Shown here piece after piece: positions 23,147 through 30,783 of a stretch of 50,716 nt of DNA (position 1 is its first letter; each line of letters begins with the position of its first letter). The stretch is from NCBI GenBank assembly GCA_035532215.1, contig DATKRK010000213.1, forward strand, positions 1 through 50,716. Reading direction: 5' to 3'. Position numbers and translations under genes: made by a program. The stretch is from JAICIG01 sp035532215. GTDB taxonomy: Bacteria > Planctomycetota > Planctomycetia > Pirellulales > JAICIG01. The notes below the pieces were generated by a model, which saw nothing but the letters and a program-made list of their open reading frames with translations, made no database searches and was not told the origin of the DNA.

Positions 23147-25603
23147 TCAAATACATGCAAGCGCTTCGCGGACGGTGATGCGGGAGGCTCTGATTGCCGC
23201 GGTTCCCGTGGCGAGTAGGGAGATCAGGGTCACCAGCGCGATCCAAATACTCACAGCCGGGATGGAGAGGCGGAAGGGGAGCGGAGCGTACATGAAGAGG
23301 TTGCCGAGGCCGGCTCCGAGGGCAGCCGTCAATAAAATCGCCGGTAGGGTCGCCAAGAGGCAACTGATCGAGGCGAGAAAGACTCCTTCCGCAATCACTA
23401 TGCGGCGGACCGTCTTGGGGCGCGCTCCGATCGCGTGCAGGACGCCGAACTCGCGAGTCCGATCGAGGACATTGGCGCTCATCGTCGAGGCGAGGCCGAT
23501 GCCGCCGACCACTCCCATGGCAACGGCGATCGCCAGCAGGAGCAGGATGATGGGAAGGAGGTGCCCCTCGGAGATCCGGCCGCTGCGACTGACCGAATAC
23601 GCGGATTCGACTTCGATCCCCGCATCGGTAAGGGCTTTCGCAATTGCCTCGGCGGCTGCTTTACGACTGCGCTCATCGTGGCCGGCGGTGACGATCCGCA
23701 ACTCGTTCACGCGTCGCGGCTGGTCCAGAGCGGCGGCGAGCCCCTCGGCCGTAACGTAGGCGCCACCGCCGCCCTGTCTCTCTTGAGCGATGCCCGCAAC
23801 GCGCCAGCTCGTTGGTCTTCCATCGACGAACAGTTGCACGGCCTCGCCAACCCCGACGTCGGGAACCGTTTGGATGCGCGTGATTTGGTTGAGCACGACC
23901 GCCTCGATGTCGCCCGCTTCCAGCCAGCGGCCTTCGATAAGCGTTGGCGCCGGGAACGTGGCGGCGTCGGCTGGTATCGCGGTCAGCGTGACGCGACCGT
24001 GCCCTTGATCGGGATAGGTCCGAGTGATCGGTATCCGTCCTGGGCCGGCGACGCCGCACGGAGTGCTGCGGTAGCCGTCAACCCGGCTGACGTTTGGCGA
24101 TCGTTCGACGATCGCCATCGCTTCATCGGCCACCGCCGGGGAGGCGAGTCGCACTTCGACGTCCCAAGAGCGCTGCTCTTTTCGCTCCACATCGATCGCC
24201 GCCAAACTGGAACTCATCGACATCCCGGCGACGAACACGGCGCCCGCGCTGGCCAGGAGGCCCGCGGCCAATAGGGAGCGCGTCGGCCGACGAAGGGTGT
24301 TTCGCAGCGCCATGAGCAGGCCGCGGTCGAGGCGGCGGATGCGGCCGAGTCGGGAAAGGAGGCCAGCCGCCATGTTGGGCTTCGATGCGAGGCCGCGGTG
24401 GTCGATGGCGGACCGCACGGTGGCGCGGCTCGCCCTCACAAGCGGCGGCAGTGCCATGAGCGGCGGCAGAAAAACGCCTGCCGCAAAGATGACTGCCCAG
24501 GCCCACCAGGGTGGCGCGAGGCTTATGGCATCGACGCCGAGAAATCCGAAAACCATGTTGGCCAGGAAGCGACCGAGGAAGGCCGCGGGAGGCAGCGCAA
24601 AGACGGTGGCCGCCACGGCCACCAGCAGCGTCATCGCGAGGTAATGCCGACCGACGTCCGCCGCACGAGCGCCGGTCGCCTTCATGATGCCGATCTGCGG
24701 GATCTGCTGAGTAAACACGCCGCCCAACATGTTTGCGACTAGGATGGCGCTTAGCAGCAGGGCTACCGCTCCGCCTCCAACCAGCGAGAGCAGCAAAGCA
24801 TCCGCTTGCCGTTGATGAGGATGGGCATAAGGCTCGGGAACTTGAATCTCATGGATCTCCAGGCCAAATTCTCGGCTCAACCGTGCGGCCAGGTCGCCGG
24901 CCGCCTGCACGACGGTATCGCGGTCGCGGCTTGGAATCGGAGCGCCCGCTTCGGCGACCTGAATCCTGAGCTGGTCCAGGACAGGCTTTTCCCGGGGCGA
25001 AGCCAGCGACGCTACGGACAGATAGCCGTGGCCGGCCTGGTGCTGTGGCGCCGGCGCCAGGCTGGGGTCGTAGACAATCCCGGCGACGCGCAGCCGTAGA
25101 CGCTCACGATTCGGCGACTCGATGGTCACGACGTCGCCGACGTTCGCACCCAAGAGGGTCAGAGAGTCGCGCCCAATGAAAATCTCGCCAGCTCGCGGCG
25201 GCCACGATCCTTTCTGCACCTGGAACTTCGACATTTTCATGGGGTCGTCGTGTGCGGCAACGTACACCTGCATTGGGACGTCCTCGCGCAGGTGGCCGTT
25301 GACCTCGACCGGAGTGGTGAACTGAGTGCGCCCGGTTGCGTCGATCACGTCCGAATGCCCGCGCGCAGCGGCTGCGACCGCCGTCATTCGCTCGACTTCG
25401 ATAGGGTGCTCCAGCAAGATTGTCGCGGATGCCGGCTCCGTCCCTAGATAGGCGGTCCTGGTCTCGCGGCCCACGACCGCCCAGGCGCAAAGCACTCCGC
25501 CGAAGACCGTGAGACTGACCGCGATCGCGATCGCCATCAACCCGAAGCGGACCCAAGCCGCCCGCAGGTCGCGGAACAACTTGACAGTCAACATTCGGCT
25601 CAT
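23147..25603 (-). CDS. FtsX-like ABC transporter permease (tandem FtsX domains)
   Basis: An 818-residue inner-membrane permease of the MacB/LolC/FtsX superfamily with two FtsX domains. A leading membrane helix (about residues 16-36) precedes a periplasmic domain (about 40-255) and three helices near 265-400, including NMLGGVFTQQIPQIGIMKA. The second half repeats the plan, with a helix at about 440, a periplasmic part, and final helices containing LGASTM-like GLASTMSANVLDRTREFGVL and GTAAIRASRITVREAL. Such proteins convert cytoplasmic ATP hydrolysis into movement of a periplasmic domain for lipoprotein, peptide or drug export. The start overlaps the ATPase stop (ATGA at 25600-25603), which implies translational coupling. 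No HlyD/MacA adaptor gene is adjacent, so the complex may be adaptor-free. Confidence 0.9.
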   Translation of the reverse strand: MSRMLTVKLFRDLRAAWVRFGLMAIAIAVSLTVFGGVLCAWAVVGRETRTAYLGTEPASATILLEHPIEVERMTAVAAAARGHSDVIDATGRTQFTTPVEVNGHLREDVPMQVYVAAHDDPMKMSKFQVQKGSWPPRAGEIFIGRDSLTLLGANVGDVVTIESPNRERLRLRVAGIVYDPSLAPAPQHQAGHGYLSVASLASPREKPVLDQLRIQVAEAGAPIPSRDRDTVVQAAGDLAARLSREFGLEIHEIQVPEPYAHPHQRQADALLLSLVGGGAVALLLSAILVANMLGGVFTQQIPQIGIMKATGARAADVGRHYLAMTLLVAVAATVFALPPAAFLGRFLANMVFGFLGVDAISLAPPWWAWAVIFAAGVFLPPLMALPPLVRASRATVRSAIDHRGLASKPNMAAGLLSRLGRIRRLDRGLLMALRNTLRRPTRSLLAAGLLASAGAVFVAGMSMSSSLAAIDVERKEQRSWDVEVRLASPAVADEAMAIVERSPNVSRVDGYRSTPCGVAGPGRIPITRTYPDQGHGRVTLTAIPADAATFPAPTLIEGRWLEAGDIEAVVLNQITRIQTVPDVGVGEAVQLFVDGRPTSWRVAGIAQERQGGGGAYVTAEGLAAALDQPRRVNELRIVTAGHDERSRKAAAEAIAKALTDAGIEVESAYSVSRSGRISEGHLLPIILLLLAIAVAMGVVGGIGLASTMSANVLDRTREFGVLHAIGARPKTVRRIVIAEGVFLASISCLLATLPAILLTAALGAGLGNLFMYAPLPFRLSIPAVSIWIALVTLISLLATGTAAIRASRITVREALACI

Positions 25604-26304
25604 GCGAACGTCTCCGGTTCGGCGTTTTCGTATTGGGCGAGTCGTCCGTCGGCAAGGACCACCTGCCGACTGGCGATCGAGCGAATGTCGCGTTCGTGAG
25701 TGACCACCACGACCGTCTTGCCGTCGGCGTTCAACTGCGCAAACAGATCCAAGACGGCACGGCCCGTGGCAGAGTCGAGATTGCCGGTTGGTTCGTCGGC
25801 CAGCAGAATCGGGGGATCGTTGGCCAGGGCGCGGGCAATTGCGGCGCGCTGCTGCTGCCCCCCTGACAGCGCCGCGGGCGCCTTGTCCGCCTGGTCGCTT
25901 ACGCCCACCTGCTCCAGCAGGCGTTCCGCCCGCTCGCGCCGTTCGCCAACAGGGATCTTCTTGGCGAAGTCCATCGGCAGCATCACGTTTTCGGCGACGG
26001 TCAGCGTGGGCAGCAGTTGAAAGAATTGGAACACCAGCCCCACGTTCCGCCCCCGCCAGTCGGCCAGATCGGACTCCGAAAGCGAGCCCAGATCGGAACC
26101 CGCGACGTGTACGCTGCCCGACGAAGGGCGATCGATGCCTGCCAGGAGATTCAGCAGCGTCGTCTTTCCACTGCCGGAACGCCCGACGATTGCGACGAAT
26201 TCGCCCTGCGGGATGTCGAGGTTGACGCGATCGATGGCGACGAAATTGCCGGCGCCGAGCGGATACGTCTTCACGACCTCACGGACCTGAACTGCACTTC
26301 CCAT
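25600..26304 (-). CDS. ABC transporter ATP-binding protein (LolD/MacB type)
   Basis: A 234-residue nucleotide-binding subunit. Walker A is GRSGSGKTT, the Q-loop lies in VFQFFQLLPTLT, the signature is LSGGQQQR, Walker B is ILLADEPTGNLD, and the H-loop is VVTHERD. PTGNLDSATG and the GLVFQFF wording are typical of the LolD/MacB/FtsE class. I chose the ATG at 26304 because GGAGG lies eight bases upstream and the frame upstream of it falls within the regulator gene. It starts four bases after the MarR stop and overlaps the permease start, so regulator, ATPase and permease form one tight operon. Confidence 0.93.
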   Translation of the reverse strand: MGSAVQVREVVKTYPLGAGNFVAIDRVNLDIPQGEFVAIVGRSGSGKTTLLNLLAGIDRPSSGSVHVAGSDLGSLSESDLADWRGRNVGLVFQFFQLLPTLTVAENVMLPMDFAKKIPVGERRERAERLLEQVGVSDQADKAPAALSGGQQQRAAIARALANDPPILLADEPTGNLDSATGRAVLDLFAQLNADGKTVVVVTHERDIRSIASRQVVLADGRLAQYENAEPETFA

Positions 26305-26308
26305 TTTG

Positions 26309-26833
26309 TCATGCCTCCGAAGCTGATTCCGGCGTTTCGCGAACTGTGGTTGGAGCGGCGAGTTTTTGCGAGCGAAGCAGGGCCATGTGCTGGTGAGCAA
26401 ACTCCGTGCTCGCGGTGAGGAACTGAGAAATGGCGTTGAGTTGATGAGAGTCGAACGTCCGTAGGAGCTCCGCCATTCGAGAGCGAATCGGTTCGAACAC
26501 GCGATGAATCTCTTGGGTCCGCCCGTGGGCCGGGTGGAGCGTTTGCTTTCGCTTGTCGTTCGGGTCTGGCGTGCGACGGATGAATCCGGCCCGCTCCAGT
26601 CTTGTGGTCACGCCGGTGATCGCGCCGGTGGTCAGGCCGGTGATGGCGGCGAGCTCGCTGCCCGTCGCCGCGCCGTGCTGGCGAAGCAGGTGCAGGCACT
26701 GAAGATCGGTCGGACCCAGCCCGAGCCGCTCCGCGACGACGTGGTGCAGCAACACGGCCGCCGTGCTGTGGTGACGCATCAGCCCCACGATCTCGTCGAT
26801 CGATTCAGGTTTTGTTTTCCGCGGCTTTGCCAT
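26309..26833 (-). CDS. MarR-family transcriptional regulator
   Basis: A 174-residue MarR protein. The N-terminal dimerisation helix is followed by the winged helix-turn-helix (LGLGPTDLQCLHLLRQHGAA, TGSELAAITGLTTGAITGVT, RLERAGFIRRTPDPNDKRK) at roughly residues 35-105, then long C-terminal helices for dimerisation. MarR proteins usually repress a neighbouring efflux operon and release DNA on ligand or oxidant binding. This gene heads the ABC operon and an operator-like palindrome overlaps its promoter, so autoregulated repression of the transporter is the simplest reading. The inducer is unknown; there is no obvious redox Cys pair (a single Cys in LQCLHLL). Confidence 0.92.
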   Translation of the reverse strand: MAKPRKTKPESIDEIVGLMRHHSTAAVLLHHVVAERLGLGPTDLQCLHLLRQHGAATGSELAAITGLTTGAITGVTTRLERAGFIRRTPDPNDKRKQTLHPAHGRTQEIHRVFEPIRSRMAELLRTFDSHQLNAISQFLTASTEFAHQHMALLRSQKLAAPTTVRETPESASEA

Positions 26834-26854
26834 CGTGTCAGCTCTCCAACTCGC

Positions 26855-26892
26855 TTAGATTCTAAACTAATAGATAGGCGACATGCTGTCAA
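26855..26892 (-). promoter_or_regulatory. Promoter and MarR operator-like palindrome of the ABC operon
   Basis: On the minus strand, a consensus TTGACA (26892-26887) is followed after 17 bp by TAGTTT (26869-26864). The palindrome TTAGA-T-TCTAA (26855-26865) overlaps the -10 region and lies 22 bp before the marR start. TTAGAT...ATCTAA palindromes are classical MarR sites. Binding here would block RNA polymerase, consistent with autorepression. Confidence 0.6.
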
Positions 26893-26934
26893 GCCGGCAC
26901 GCGCGCCGGTGGTGATACCATTCGAACGCCGGTG

Positions 26935-27478
26935 GTGATACCATTCGAACGGGAGTCAAGAAAAACTTATCGCTTTGTCTGCCACCAGCTTTAGCTGGTG
27001 GTAGCGAAACAACATCAACCTTCTTTTTCAGCCGGCTTTAGCCGGCTTCCCGAGGGCTGAAAAAAGCCGGCTAAAGCCGGCCCCCAAAGAGAGAGAATGG
27101 TTGCCGCTCCCCACCAGCTAAAGAGATCGTCCTGCTTTTTGGAGGACGAGGCAATTCGCCAAGCCGGGGCAATTACGGGTTCCTCTTCTCTGTTCTGGCT
27201 GCGGCAGGCGTTGCAATGGGCAAGTAAAGCTGCATCGAGAAGGATGGCATGCGAACGAAGGCTGCAGCCTCAGAACCATCAGGAGCAGAGAAGAGGAACC
27301 CGTAATTCGATGCGGCCGCAAGCACAGCGAGCGCTCGGCGACGATTTCTCGCATCAAAACGAGCGCCGTGGGGCGAAAAAAGCAAGACGATCTCTAAAGC
27401 TGGCGCCAAACGCGGATGCGGCCAAGCTCGTCCTTCCAATTCGCCCTTTTTCCTTGACATGCTCGCAAATGGTATCAC
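26935..27478. mobile_element. Element A, copy 3, carrying element B
   Basis: The ends are GTGATACCATTCGAACGGGA (26935) and a complementary CGCAAATGGTATCAC (27464-27478), with GTCAAGAAAAA/TTTTTCCTTGAC inside each. The left end is preceded by a 23-bp tandem duplication of itself (26912-26934). Internal AAGCCGGC and CCAGCTTTAGCTGG palindromes match the copy at 1-150. Without element B the length would be about 270 bp. The interval 26893-27570 holds no gene. Confidence 0.75.
27122..27395. mobile_element. Element B (274-bp MITE), copy 3, inside element A
   Basis: The same length and ends as 16552-16825, and inserted at the same position of element A (CCAGCTAA | AGCTGG). Its right boundary GATCTCTAAAGCTGG lacks element C and so preserves the pre-C state. 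An identical position in two A copies means either that B entered an ancestral A that then spread as a unit, or that the palindrome centre is a preferred target. Confidence 0.85.
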
Positions 27479-27570
27479 TACCCGCGCGCCGGCATTCGAC
27501 GATCGGCGCTCGACAAACCAGCCCCCTCTTGTTAGCATGCTTTAGGTTTCGTGGGTATTGGAGGACCGAC

Positions 27571-28389
27571 ATGTTCAACTCTGGACCCAATCGCCGTCTC
27601 TCGATGGCGTTAGCGGCGTGCTTTCTCGTCTGGCCATACCACGCCGCGCTGTCTGACTGTCCCACGCCGGAGGCCGACCGAACCGAGGAGGACCATCGAC
27701 GCGAGGCCGTTGGCCGCGAGGCGCGAAGCTTCAAGCTCTCACTCGATGGCGACAAATCCGACGTAACTTTGGTCGAGGAGCCCGTGCTTCGCTGGGGCAA
27801 TAGCATCCGAGGCGGGGCCAGCGGCGGGACATTTCTGTGGACCGCCAAGGGCCTGCCGGTCGCCACGTGTTGCATCTGGTGGTCGGACCCGCGAACCATT
27901 TGCCTGGCATTTGGTTCACTGACGGAGAAGCCGATCCGGGCAGAGAAACAGGGGCGAACGATCTGGCACTCGAAAAGGCCCGGCCTTGAATACCGCGACG
28001 TGCCTGATGCCCCCGCGACGGCTCGATCGGCCACGACGCGGCTGACCCAGTTGCGGAACATCGCGCGGGAGTTTAGGGCGGTGCTGGTCTACGGCGACCA
28101 GGGGACCGAGGATCTACGGCTCTTGCCGCAACCGCTCTACCGTTACTCCGGCGACGATTCGGCGATCGAAGACGGAGCCGTGTTTGCGTTCGCGACGGGA
28201 ACGGATCCGGAGTTGATCCTGCAAATCGAGGCGGTCGCGGGCGACCACGATGCCTTGCGCTGGCGATATGCTGTCACGCGCCGCACGTCGGGCGCGTTGC
28301 GCCTTTCGCACAAGGACAACGTGGTATGGACTTGTTCGCGGACGGAGGGCGCGTTCGGCGAGCCGTTTTTCGTTTGCCCCGCGCCCTGA
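27571..28389 (+). CDS. Secreted hypothetical protein
   Basis: A 272-residue protein with a signal peptide (LSMALAACFLVWPYHAALS, cleavage before DCPTPEAD). The mature part is of mixed sheet content. Recognisable but unassigned words are LRWGNSIRGGASGGTFLWTA, LPVATCCIWW and LLPQPLYRYS. The last matches a layout I recall from planctomycete proteins with no assigned function. GGAGG seven bases upstream fixes the ATG at 27571. A Cys near the mature N-terminus (SDC) is not in a proper lipobox. It lies between element A and repeat E copy 2, inside the segment bounded by the long direct repeats. Confidence 0.75.
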   Translation: MFNSGPNRRLSMALAACFLVWPYHAALSDCPTPEADRTEEDHRREAVGREARSFKLSLDGDKSDVTLVEEPVLRWGNSIRGGASGGTFLWTAKGLPVATCCIWWSDPRTICLAFGSLTEKPIRAEKQGRTIWHSKRPGLEYRDVPDAPATARSATTRLTQLRNIAREFRAVLVYGDQGTEDLRLLPQPLYRYSGDDSAIEDGAVFAFATGTDPELILQIEAVAGDHDALRWRYAVTRRTSGALRLSHKDNVVWTCSRTEGAFGEPFFVCPAP

Positions 28390-28438
28390 CGCACACGTCC
28401 ACACTCCGTTGCCCTCGGGGCCAGCTTTCCCCAGTTCC

Positions 28439-28928
28439 TCAATTGGGATCCTCCGCTTGAGCGGCCTGCAATCGCGCGAATCGCTCGAGATTGCGAGCAA
28501 GCCGCCGGGTCGATAAGGTCGGTTTGCCCGGCGACCCCAAGCCAGCGCGAGGTCGCTCGACAGCCGGCGACGCCGCTTTCGCGCACGGCTTGCCGAATTC
28601 ACTGGTTGGCGGCCGAAGAACCGGATTGGCAAGCACAAAATCGTGATTTATACGCCCCACGAAATCATAACCGTCCGCGATGCACGAAAATCGCCAAAAC
28701 CTCGGCCCACAGGCGAAAACGCTGATCGCGGTGATTTATGGAGATGCGTCAAAACGGCCGCCAAATGGGCGCCGAACGGGCATAAAATGTCCGGTTTTGG
28801 ACGCCGCCCGACGGCCCCGCGCGGCGCGAAAGCCTTGTTTTCTCGGAGAATCTTGCGATGCGGCGCCGATTCGCACGCGCGCCGCGCGCGGCGATATAAA
28901 TAAATCGGCCGAAATATAAATCACCGCG
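28439..28928. repeat. Repeat E, copy 2 (490 bp, uninterrupted)
   Basis: A full-length partner of 21686-22306 in direct orientation, 6.1 kb downstream of its end. It contains GTGATTTAT/ATAAATCAC words near both ends of its right half and a GC-rich middle. It begins 49 bp after the secreted-protein stop and ends exactly where a truncated coding fragment begins (28928). No transposase gene is associated. Confidence 0.8.
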
Positions 28929-29032
28929 AAGGCGGCAATCGCCACGACGTCTGGCATTCGGCCGACGAAGAATTGACGTTTCCCGTCTGGCTGGGCGGAT
29001 TGAACCTGCGGGTGCGCGATCTGTTCGCATAA
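28928..29032 (+). pseudogene. 3' fragment of a coding sequence, possibly Uma2-like
   Basis: Immediately after repeat E, 34 codons read open to a TAA (29030-29032) and end in LTFPVWLGGLNLRVRDLFA. This resembles the C-terminus of Uma2-family (PD-(D/E)XK-like) proteins, with a S/P-x-L-G-L-x-L-x-x-x-D-L-F pattern. The upstream part is absent, replaced by repeat E. It is too short for a firm assignment. Confidence 0.35.
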
Positions 29033-29040
29033 AGCCGCGG

Positions 29041-29913
29041 CTACGCGTTTTCCGATTCGACGTCGGCAAGGGCCTTGATGAATTCCTTCATCGTGGCGAA
29101 GCGCTTGTCGGGGTTGCGCTCGATGGCCTTGTGGATGGCGGCGGCCAACTTGGGATGGATCTGGGGGCGGTAACGCTGGATTTCGACCGGCGCGTGCTCG
29201 GCGTGCTTCATGGCCACCAGCCCGGTCGTGCCGCGCTCCCAGGGAAGTTGGAACGTGCAAATTTCGTAAGCGCTGACGCCGAAGGCGAAAATATCGAGCC
29301 GGCGGTCGGTCGCCTGACGCTTGACCAGTTCCGGCGCCATGTAGTTGGGCGTGCCGGTGCGATTGCCGGGCTGCATGAACTGCTCGGTGGCCGGCACCGT
29401 CAGGCCGAAATCGATCAGCTTCAAGTCGCTGCCGTCGGGCTGGACGACGAAGTTCCGCGGGCAAACGTCGCGATGGATGTACCCGGCCTCGTGAACCGCA
29501 TTGAGCGCCTCGGCCGCCTGGCGGATGAGTTGTACGCGGCGCCCGTCGAGCAGCTCGCTCTTGCCGATAACGAGCGAGTTCAAGCCCGGGCCTTCGAGAA
29601 ACTCCATCACCAAAAACGGCTCGCCCTGCAAGGTCGTGCCGTACTTCAGCACTTTGACCACGCGCGGGTGGCTGATCTTGGAGAGAATCTCGCCTTCGCT
29701 GGGCTTTTTCAGCCCCTTGAAGCGGGCCTCGAATTCGGCCGTTTTCTTGCGATCGAGAATCTTCAGGCCGACGATTTCGCCGGTCTCGCGGTCGCGGGCC
29801 TTGTAGAACTGCGACATCGTGCCGGAGATGGCCGCGCGCATGAACTCATATTGACCGCGAACGTCGACGCGTCCGCCGCTGATGATGGTTTTGAACTGGT
29901 CGAGTAGTCCCAT
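29041..29913 (-). CDS. Serine/threonine protein kinase (single domain)
   Basis: A 290-residue cytoplasmic kinase with no membrane segment. The glycine loop is degenerate (AISGTMSQFYKA). The catalytic Lys is in VGLKIL (Lys51), the alpha-C Glu is probably Glu75, the catalytic loop HRDVCPRN has Asp149 and Asn154, the metal-binding DFG is Asp168, and APE is at 193-195. The loop has Cys in place of the usual Lys after HRD-x. The glycine loop keeps only one glycine, so activity may be reduced, although the other key residues are all present. Its ATG directly abuts the accD stop (TAGATG), which implies coupled translation and perhaps a functional link to fatty-acid synthesis. It is the last gene of the rpe operon. 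Confidence 0.92.
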   Translation of the reverse strand: MGLLDQFKTIISGGRVDVRGQYEFMRAAISGTMSQFYKARDRETGEIVGLKILDRKKTAEFEARFKGLKKPSEGEILSKISHPRVVKVLKYGTTLQGEPFLVMEFLEGPGLNSLVIGKSELLDGRRVQLIRQAAEALNAVHEAGYIHRDVCPRNFVVQPDGSDLKLIDFGLTVPATEQFMQPGNRTGTPNYMAPELVKRQATDRRLDIFAFGVSAYEICTFQLPWERGTTGLVAMKHAEHAPVEIQRYRPQIHPKLAAAIHKAIERNPDKRFATMKEFIKALADVESENA

Positions 29914-30768
29914 CTATTTCCCGCAGTAGTCGATGGCCCGGGCGATCTCGCTCTGGAGATCCTGGCGGCGGACGATGCGGTCGATAAAGCCGTGCTCCAG
30001 CAGGAATTCGCTGGTCTGAAAGCCCTTGGGCAGCTCGATGCGGATCGTGGCCTGAATCGTGCGCGGCCCGGCGAAGCCGATCAGGGCCTTGGGCTCGGCG
30101 AAAATCAAGTCGCCCAGCGAGGCGAAGCTTGCCGCCACGCCGCCCATCGTCGGGTTGGTCAGCACCGAGATGAACAGCCCGCCGGCCTGGTCGTAGCGGG
30201 CCAGCGCGGCCGACACTTTGGCCATTTGCATCAAGGAGAGAATGCCTTCGTGCATCCGGGCGCCGCCGCCCGAACCGCTAACGATAATCAGCGGCAGGTT
30301 CTGTTCGGTGGCCCGCTCGATGAGCCGCGTCAGCTTTTCGCCGACGACGGAACCCATGCTGCCCATGATAAAGGCCGAATCGGTGACGCCGAACGCCACG
30401 CGGCGGGCGCGGATCATGCCGCAGCCGGTGACGGCGGCCTCGCGCAAGCCGGTCCGCGCCTGCTCCGCCTTGAGCCGCTCGGCGTAGGGCTTCTTATCGA
30501 CGAAGCCCAGCGGATCGGTCGGTTCCAACCCGGCATCCCACTCTTCGAAGGTTCCCTCGTCGAGCAACTGGCGGATGCGTTCTTGGGCCGAAACGTACCA
30601 GTGATAATCGCACTCGGGACAGACGCCCAGGCGCTTGTCCGCCTCTTTGCCGAAGATGGTGGCTTGGCAACCAGGACATTGTTTCCAGAGCCCCTCGGGC
30701 ACGCCGCGTTTGGGGCGTTTCATGCTGGTTTGTCCCGCTTGAGTGTCGCTTGCGTTGCCGGCGGCCAT
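29914..30768 (-). CDS. accD: Acetyl-CoA carboxylase carboxyltransferase subunit beta
   Basis: A 284-residue AccD. The N-terminal zinc ribbon has four cysteines (CPGCQATIF... GVCPECDYHW, about residues 31-53), followed by a crotonase-fold carboxyltransferase domain (GSMGSVVGEKLTRLIERA, VSGSGGGARMHEGILSLMQM, NPTMGGVAASFASLGD, IGFAGPRTI, QTSEFLLEHGFID). With AccA it transfers the carboxyl group from biotin to acetyl-CoA, making malonyl-CoA. accA is not in the window. GGGAG lies just upstream of the ATG at 30768. It is placed after the phosphatase-like gene (15-bp gap) and directly before the kinase. Confidence 0.96.
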   Translation of the reverse strand: MAAGNASDTQAGQTSMKRPKRGVPEGLWKQCPGCQATIFGKEADKRLGVCPECDYHWYVSAQERIRQLLDEGTFEEWDAGLEPTDPLGFVDKKPYAERLKAEQARTGLREAAVTGCGMIRARRVAFGVTDSAFIMGSMGSVVGEKLTRLIERATEQNLPLIIVSGSGGGARMHEGILSLMQMAKVSAALARYDQAGGLFISVLTNPTMGGVAASFASLGDLIFAEPKALIGFAGPRTIQATIRIELPKGFQTSEFLLEHGFIDRIVRRQDLQSEIARAIDYCGK

Positions 30769-30783
30769 GCGAGGCTCCCGAAT

